Shown piece by piece: positions 12,101 through 16,342 of a stretch of 16,342 nucleotides of DNA. Each line of letters starts with the position of its first letter. Position 1 is the first letter of the stretch. The notes beneath the pieces are model-generated. The model was not told where the DNA came from. It saw only the letters and a program-made list of their open reading frames with translations, and did not search any database. Made by a program: the position numbers and the translations under genes. The stretch comes from a bacterium (lineage in GTDB: Bacteria; UBA9089; JASEGY01): the NCBI GenBank assembly GCA_030019105.1, contig JASEGY010000022.1, positions 1 through 16,342 on the forward strand, written 5' to 3'.

Positions 12101-15100
12101 AAAGGTATTAGCCGAGGTGACGTAGGTTACCTGATCAACAGGGAAGTTTGTATCAGAAACACTGATCCCGGTCGTTGGCGGAGTGAGGTCTAAATTAATT
12201 TCAAAGGGGGCATTTGAGGCCATCGTAGTATCCCCGGCATTGTTCCTGGCCACCACATACCAGGTGTGAGTCCCCTCGCTTATGGTTCCATTCAGTTGGG
12301 TCGAGGTAGTCTGCGCTCCAATGCTCTTATTCAGCGCCCCATCTGAATACAGGTCGTAACCGGCCATGCCGGATTCACCATTGGTAGTCGAAGACCATCT
12401 GAAGACAGGTGACGGACTGTCTATCCAATCACCATTTGCCGGATTCAGTAAATTAAAGCCAACCGGAGCAGTCAGATCGATCTTCACCTCTGTCTGGTGA
12501 ATTTGTTCCTGGTTACCAAGATGGTCAGTAGAATAGTATCGAATGGTATAAATCCCTGAAGCCGTGAGGCTAACCTGTATCCCTGTGTTCCAGGAAATCC
12601 CGTCAGTAGAATAATGAGTCGTGGCCACCCCGGACCCGGTATCTGCCGGGCTGAAATTGATAGTGACCGGTGTATTGCTCCAACCCGGCGGGACATCATC
12701 CGTAGTAACCGGCGGAGTGTTATCTAAATAGACCGCCAGGCTCTTTGTATCCTCGGTATTACCTAAGTGGTCCGTACTCTGATAATAAATGGTATGGGTT
12801 CCCGAAGCGGTTAAAGAGAAGGAGACGCCGGGATAAGAAGTCCAGGAGCCGTCATCGATCCGATAGCGGGTAGAAGCCATACCCGCGCCGGTATCAGTGG
12901 CCGCCAAACTAAACTGGGCGGCAGAAGTAACATAACTTCCATATTGAGGGCCGGAGATGTTGAGCGAGGTTTGCGGTGGAGTCTGATCAAGATAGACCGC
13001 CAGGCTCTTTGTATCCTCGGTATTACCTGAGTAGTCCGTGCTCTGATAATAAATGGTATGGGTTCCCGAAGCGGTTAAAGAGAAGGAGATGCCGGGATAA
13101 GAAGTCCAGGAGCCGGCATCGATCCGATAGCGGGTAGAAGCCACACCCGCACCGGTATCAGTGGCCGCTAAACTAAACTGGGTGGCCGAAGTAATATAAC
13201 TTCCATATTGAGGGCCGGAGATGTTGAGGGTAGTCGCCGGCGGGGTGTTATCTAAATTGATTTCAAAGACAGAATTTGAGGCTATCGTGTCCCCGGCATT
13301 GTTCCTGGCCACTACATACCAGGTATGACTTCCTTCGGTCATAGTTCCCTCCGGTTGGGTGGAAGTAGTCTGCGCATCAACGCTCTTGTTTAGCGCCCCA
13401 TCCAGATACAGGTCGTATCCGGCCATGCCGGACTCCCCGTTGATAGTTGGCGACCAGGTGAAGACAGGTGATGGACTGTTTGTCCAATCACCATTTGCCG
13501 GGCTCAAAAGAGCAAACTCGTTCGGAGGAGTCATATCCAGTTTTACCTCTATCTGATGAGTCTGCTCCTGGTTGCCAAGCCGGTCAGCAGAATAGTATCG
13601 CAAGGTATAAATCCCTGAAACCATAAAGCTAACCTGTGTCCCTGTCTTCCAGGAAATCCCGTCAGTAGAATAATGAGTCGTCGCTGTACCAGCCCCCATA
13701 TCTGTCGGGCTGAGATTGATGGTGACCGGCATATTGCTCCAACCCAAGGGGGCGTTGTCCGTAGTCGCCGGCGGGGTGTTATCTAAATAAATGCTGAAGC
13801 TCTTTGTATCTTCTGTATTCCCCAGATTATCCGTGCTGTAATATTGAAGGATATGGTCTCCTTCGGTTCCGATTCCCTCGCTTTGCAAAGAGAAGGGGGC
13901 CGTGTAAGGTTTCCAGTCCCCACTGTCGATCCGGTAGGAGGTCGAATCAGTTCCGGAACCATCCTCAGTAACAGACATAATAAAGGAAGTCGAAGCCTTG
14001 ACATAAACCTTATTTCCAGCGACGTATTTAGGTTGAGAGATGCCGAGATTAGTAACCGGCGCTGTCTGATCAAAATAAACAGATAGCGACTTTGTCTCTT
14101 CTACCTGCTGCAACTTATCTGTGCTTCGATACTCAATGGTGTAGCCGCCTTCACTTTTACCTGCCAGGGTAAAAGCAGCCGCAGACATCCAATTCCCGCC
14201 ATCTATTCGATACACGGTTGAAAGGACGCCAACACCCGTGTCAGTGGCCGTAAGAGTAAAGGTAGTGGTTGGACCAACATAGGTTTTATCCCCGGTATAT
14301 TTAGGTGTAGAAATTGCCATGCCTGTGGCCGGTGGTGTTTGATCCAGATAGACAGCTAATGACTTTACTGCCTCTGCATTCTGAAGGTTGTCTGTGCTTC
14401 GGTATTCTATGGTATGGGCCCCTTCGGTGACAATTCCTTCATTTTGTAAAGAGAAGGCAGCGGTATAGCTCTTCCATCCGCCGGCATCAATCCGATATTC
14501 AGTTGAAGCCGCCCCAGCGCCCGTATCGACTGCGGACAAAGTAAAGGTAGTATTCAGAGTGACATAAGTAAAACTACCCATTACCTCATTCGGATCACCC
14601 ACCGCCATAGTTGTAGTTGGCGAAATATTGTCTATATATACGGCTGTACTCTTAGTGCTTTCTACATTCCCGGCATTATCCGTGCTGTAATATTGAATGG
14701 TATGCTCCCCCTCACTCCTGCCGGCCAAAGTAAAGGCTGTGGTATAAGACAGCCAAGCTTCGCTATTAATTCGATACATGGTTGAGGCCACCCCAGAGCC
14801 GGTATCAACCGGCGAGAGGGTAACAGTAGTGCTTGAGGTGATATAGTAATTTTGGTAATTCGGATCAAGAGTAATACTGGTTACCGGTGGCGTGCCATCG
14901 GTATTAAAGGTAAAGACCGAGGTTGACCGCGTGGTCAGGCCGGCCTTGTTCCTGGCATTTACATACCACGCATGCTGCCCGCCTGAAAGCGGTGAGGCAG
15001 GTGTGGTTGAGGTGATGGATGCATCTACTGACTTGTTCCATGCCCCATCAATATATAAATCATACCCGGCTAAACCGGATTCAGGGTCACTGCTCGATCC

Positions 15101-16342
15101 CCACCCTAAGAGAGGAGATGTGGTATCCACCTGGCTGCCGTTAAGTGGGGAAAGAAGATCAAAGGCGATCGGGGGGGTGGTATCTGGGGCCTGGCCGGTT
15201 CCCCAATAGGGGTCATAGTTATCAGAGGGATGAATAGTTAAAGGAGCCGGATTACTGCCGTCCGCATCCATGACATAGACCCTGTATCCCCCGCCATCCC
15301 TGTTGGTATTAAAGGTAATCCGGCTTCCATTTGGAGAAAAGCAGGGATAGCGATCAATAGCCGGATTGTTGGTTAATCCGGTTTGGGCGGTGCCATCAGA
15401 ATTCATGACATAGATTTCTTCATTACCATTCCGGGTGGAGACAAAGACAATCCTTCCATCAGGGCCAAAAGAGGGATAATAGTCAGTGGCTATATTATCG
15501 GTTAGTTTGGCCGGAACAGAACCATCAACATTCATGATCCAGATTTCATAATCACCATCCCGCATAGAAGTAAAGGCGATCCTGGTCCCGTCAGGGGAGA
15601 AGGTTGGGTGCTGGTCCCAGTAAGGATTGTTGGTTAAGTTAGTCTGATTACTGCCATTGGCATCCATAATATAGATTTCATAGTTGCCGTCACGGGCCGA
15701 CTCAAAGGCAATCTTATTCCCATTCGGTGAGAAAACCGGATAGTTATCGTCTGCGGAATTATTGGTCAACCGGGTGGGATTAAGGCCGCCGGCGCTCATT
15801 GTGTATATTTCATACTGGATGCTGGAGCGATTAGAGGCAAAGGCAATCCGGTAGCCATCCGGCGAGATAGCCGGGGCCTTGTCTTGAGCCGTATCATTAT
15901 TAGTCAGATTAGACTGATTTTGGCCATCGATACTCATAGCATAAATTTCAGCGTTGCCGTCGCGATCAGAGACAAAGGCGATTTTACCGGCTTCAGTTCC
16001 GGCAAAGGTGGTGGCATTGGCTTCATTGGAATAGCCGGAATCTCCGGCCGCATTGTAGGCCCTGACCCGGTAGTAGTAAGTTGTTTGGGTGTCAAGTCCG
16101 GTATCTTGATAAGTGGTTATATTGACCCCAACCGTATCTATTTGAGTGTATGTCCCGCCGCCGGTTTTTCGCTCGATCTTAAAGCCGTCTTCAGCGCCGG
16201 AGTTGTCGCTCCAGGATAAATCTATCCGGCTGGATGACATAGGCACAGCCTCTAAATTAGTTGGAGCAGCCAGGAGGGTGGCCGCATTGGCCTCATTAGA
16301 ATAGCCGGATTCCCCGACCGCATTGTAGGCCCTGACCCGATA
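8888..16342 (-). CDS. Giant multi-domain secreted protein with FlgD-Ig-like C-terminus, 5' end beyond window
   Basis: The frame is open from the right edge to TGA at 8888 (2484 residues seen). In order: end of one FN3 domain (16342-16254), a second FN3 (16246-15997, [20 protein letters not shown]), a six-bladed PD40 propeller (15990-15195), an array of Ig-like modules linked by D-x-TPP (15168-9875), a further Ig/FN3-like module (9874-9604), a ZU5-like segment (about 9600-9170, [20 protein letters not shown]), and a FlgD-Ig-like end (9162-8888, [20 protein letters not shown] ... VRKIMVR). Such C-terminal domains occur on proteins exported to the surface in several phyla, including type IX substrates. 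No enzymatic domain is visible; an adhesin, matrix or cell-wall-binding role is inferred. An upstream GTG/ATG near 16246 is not the start, because FN3 coding continues past it. Confidence 0.9.
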   Translation of the reverse strand, partial: YRVRAYNAVGESGYSNEANAATLLAAPTNLEAVPMSSSRIDLSWSDNSGAEDGFKIERKTGGGTYTQIDTVGVNITTYQDTGLDTQTTYYYRVRAYNAAGDSGYSNEANATTFAGTEAGKIAFVSDRDGNAEIYAMSIDGQNQSNLTNNDTAQDKAPAISPDGYRIAFASNRSSIQYEIYTMSAGGLNPTRLTNNSADDNYPVFSPNGNKIAFESARDGNYEIYIMDANGSNQTNLTNNPYWDQHPTFSPDGTRIAFTSMRDGDYEIWIMNVDGSVPAKLTDNIATDYYPSFGPDGRIVFVSTRNGNEEIYVMNSDGTAQTGLTNNPAIDRYPCFSPNGSRITFNTNRDGGGYRVYVMDADGSNPAPLTIHPSDNYDPYWGTGQAPDTTPPIAFDLLSPLNGSQVDTTSPLLGWGSSSDPESGLAGYDLYIDGAWNKSVDASITSTTPASPLSGGQHAWYVNARNKAGLTTRSTSVFTFNTDGTPPVTSITLDPNYQNYYITSSTTVTLSPVDTGSGVASTMYRINSEAWLSYTTAFTLAGRSEGEHTIQYYSTDNAGNVESTKSTAVYIDNISPTTTMAVGDPNEVMGSFTYVTLNTTFTLSAVDTGAGAASTEYRIDAGGWKSYTAAFSLQNEGIVTEGAHTIEYRSTDNLQNAEAVKSLAVYLDQTPPATGMAISTPKYTGDKTYVGPTTTFTLTATDTGVGVLSTVYRIDGGNWMSAAAFTLAGKSEGGYTIEYRSTDKLQQVEETKSLSVYFDQTAPVTNLGISQPKYVAGNKVYVKASTSFIMSVTEDGSGTDSTSYRIDSGDWKPYTAPFSLQSEGIGTEGDHILQYYSTDNLGNTEDTKSFSIYLDNTPPATTDNAPLGWSNMPVTINLSPTDMGAGTATTHYSTDGISWKTGTQVSFMVSGIYTLRYYSADRLGNQEQTHQIEVKLDMTPPNEFALLSPANGDWTNSPSPVFTWSPTINGESGMAGYDLYLDGALNKSVDAQTTSTQPEGTMTEGSHTWYVVARNNAGDTIASNSVFEINLDNTPPATTLNISGPQYGSYITSATQFSLAATDTGAGVASTRYRIDAGSWTSYPGISFSLTASGTHTIYYQSTDYSGNTEDTKSLAVYLDQTPPQTSLNISGPQYGSYVTSAAQFSLAATDTGAGMASTRYRIDDGSWTSYPGVSFSLTASGTHTIYYQSTDHLGNTEDTKSLAVYLDNTPPVTTDDVPPGWSNTPVTINFSPADTGSGVATTHYSTDGISWNTGIQVSLTASGIYTIRYYSTDHLGNQEQIHQTEVKIDLTAPVGFNLLNPANGDWIDSPSPVFRWSSTTNGESGMAGYDLYSDGALNKSIGAQTTSTQLNGTISEGTHTWYVVARNNAGDTTMASNAPFEINLDLTPPTTGISVSDTNFPVDQVTYVTSANTFNLSAVDTGSGVKSIRYRIDSGGWNTYPGPFSVETAGAHTIGYQSEDTLGHWEAEKTLNIYVDDAPPIIALSITGPQYSPDGVKYVDTTTSFSLSDTDGGGVGVGLTEYRLDGAGTWTTYTGSFTLAGETEDTHTLEYRSADKLGNQTGIGSVTLYLDNTPPATTDNAPVDWSDTELIITLTPGDIGSGVAATYFTIDGTVPNTSSAEGTEILLENEGIYTVKYFSADNLGHQEAINEKEIRIDLTLPLAFTLLTPDSGTWTNNSSPVFTWQATTNGESGIAGYDLYLNGVLNKSVGSGDTSAQLAAGTTLDEGPNTWHVIARNNAGSDRRSTAVFGINLDTTKPGAIAWVNDGWSGADVDTTGSETELSANWAIANDGEGSGIVAYFYAIGTSQGGTEVVGWTNNGTNTSVTKSGLPLLSGKTYYFSVKAQDVVGLESDPAYSDGVKLDSTPPLPFDILTPADGAWTNSPSPVFTWQAATDAESGIAGYDLYLNGALNKSVGPADTSTQAAGAMTEGNHTWYVKAKNNIGLVTKSTSIYIVRIDITLPTAELNSLQATSEPVFTVSWTGTDAGSGIASYDLEYRDTTAWPAGQWQALVSGTTATGHQFNRDDFFHEYSFRVRARDNASNLGNWSEVKSTKIEKDPTPPASFDLLTPASGTWTFNTQPQLSWHSSSDPESGIAGYSVFIDNQQKVTGIQATQATPPQALTAGSHTWYVQAENNAGGLTKSNSTYTINIDTTSPTVFLTALPANSRVTFMLSWAGTDDRSGIASYRLEYRDGSGSWGTLASDTTATSYEFTGEFSHTYSFRVKAWDLAGNIGSYSDVRLTTITIVGSAQWITAGLGGTISVDGGGEVIIPSGALNTDGYVQVDSIDTPTKMIYYDKIKPSDNPGLRIALDEGAFLKEGITVIIPYQEDKVTNEVNLRMYHYNENSKTWELVPGSVPNTGNNTVTATTTDTGEFRLVEYGTNPETLATISQVSNYPNPFLPSQGTKIVYHLKKDTNVTIRLYDLLGHLVKEFEFSAGDEGGKAGPNEVSWHGKNGDGTLVEAGVYLCYIEAGGDNVVRKIMVR
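9875..15168 (-). repeat. Array of Ig-like modules in four types with higher-order order
   Basis: Modules are bounded by D-x-[T/A]-x-P linkers. Type A (about 95 aa, [13 protein letters not shown] and HTWYVxARNNAG): 14885-15168, 13238-13522, 12176-12463, 11069-11359, 10457-10741, 9875-10156. Type B (88-96 aa, DTGxGVxSTxYRID and YYSTDxxGNxE): 14618-14884, 14330-14617, 14057-14329, 13769-14056, 12974-13237, 12710-12973, 11903-12175, 11618-11902. Type C (82-86 aa, [12 protein letters not shown]): 13523-13768, 12464-12709, 11360-11617. FN3-like modules: 10742-11068 and 10157-10456. Type B resembles OmpL47-like Ig folds. The A-B-C labels are mine. Confidence 0.85.
12710..13237 (-). repeat. Recent 264-bp duplication of one Ig-like module
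   Basis: The modules at 12974-13237 and 12710-12973 are both exactly 264 bp (88 codons) and differ at only about fifteen positions by eye, mostly single substitutions. Their neighbours of the same type are much more diverged. Confidence 0.85.
15195..15990 (-). other. Six-bladed PD40/TolB-like propeller within the giant protein
   Basis: Six repeats share the pattern [G/R]-I-x-F-x-S-x-R-x-G-x-x-[E]-I-Y-x-M-x-x-[D]-G then L-T-x-N and S-P-[D/N]-[101 protein letters not shown] and [20 protein letters not shown]. Known PD40 propellers bind proteins or glycans in the periplasm or outside the cell. Confidence 0.88.

Noticed and set aside
9059..15209. Many 60-110 codon frames on the plus strand and alternative minus frames over the giant gene
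   Set aside because: They are shadows of the repetitive Ig-coding sequence: no initiation sites, no recognisable domains, and they recur with the module period.
15195..15990. TolB itself (Tol-Pal system)
   Set aside because: The propeller repeats are TolB-like, but they sit inside a giant FN3/Ig protein. The TolB N-terminal domain and tol/pal neighbours are absent.

Overview
The window is bacterial and probably comes from a poorly characterised Gram-negative (diderm) lineage. The evidence is a Wza-type outer-membrane polysaccharide exporter, a PorV/PorQ-like outer-membrane beta-barrel protein, and a giant secreted protein ending in a FlgD-Ig-like C-terminal domain. Base composition is moderate. 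Intergenic DNA is full of short dispersed repeats of a kind common in environmental genomes of candidate phyla and planctomycete-like bacteria. I cannot name the phylum from sequence alone. Every supported gene lies on the minus strand, so transcription runs from high to low coordinates.

Reading along the direction of transcription: (1) 16342-8888 is one enormous exported protein, open at the window edge with at least 2484 residues visible. It has fibronectin type III repeats, a six-bladed PD40/TolB-like propeller, about 20 Ig-like modules in a higher-order order, a ZU5-like segment and a FlgD-Ig-like end. (2) 8701-7249 is a compact four-cistron locus: an Rpn/PD-(D/E)XK-like nuclease gene with a well-placed internal ribosome binding site and start, two further free-standing copies of the 3'-terminal peptide made by tandem duplication, and a CopG-type antitoxin gene overlapping the last copy. 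(3) 7248-6820 is a repeat-rich intergenic region. (4) 6819-394 is an envelope/exopolysaccharide cluster: PorV/PorQ-like protein, DUF58 protein, a coiled-coil membrane protein, a Wza-like exporter with five SLBB domains, an orphan CopG-type antitoxin, a Wzz/GumC-like chain-length protein, and a MbcA/ParS/Xre-type (DUF2384) antitoxin running off the left edge.

Two themes stand out. First, the Rpn-like locus looks like an overlapping-gene toxin/inhibitor arrangement in which the intragenic small protein has been copied out as separate downstream cistrons. Second, low-complexity dispersed repeats have entered or reached reading frames at five places (Wza interior, Wza start, PorV signal-peptide region, DUF58 5' end, DUF2384 3' end) without introducing a stop codon. 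Three antitoxin-like genes have no recognisable dedicated toxin partner in the window.

Domain and family names come from recognising motifs by eye. No database search was run.
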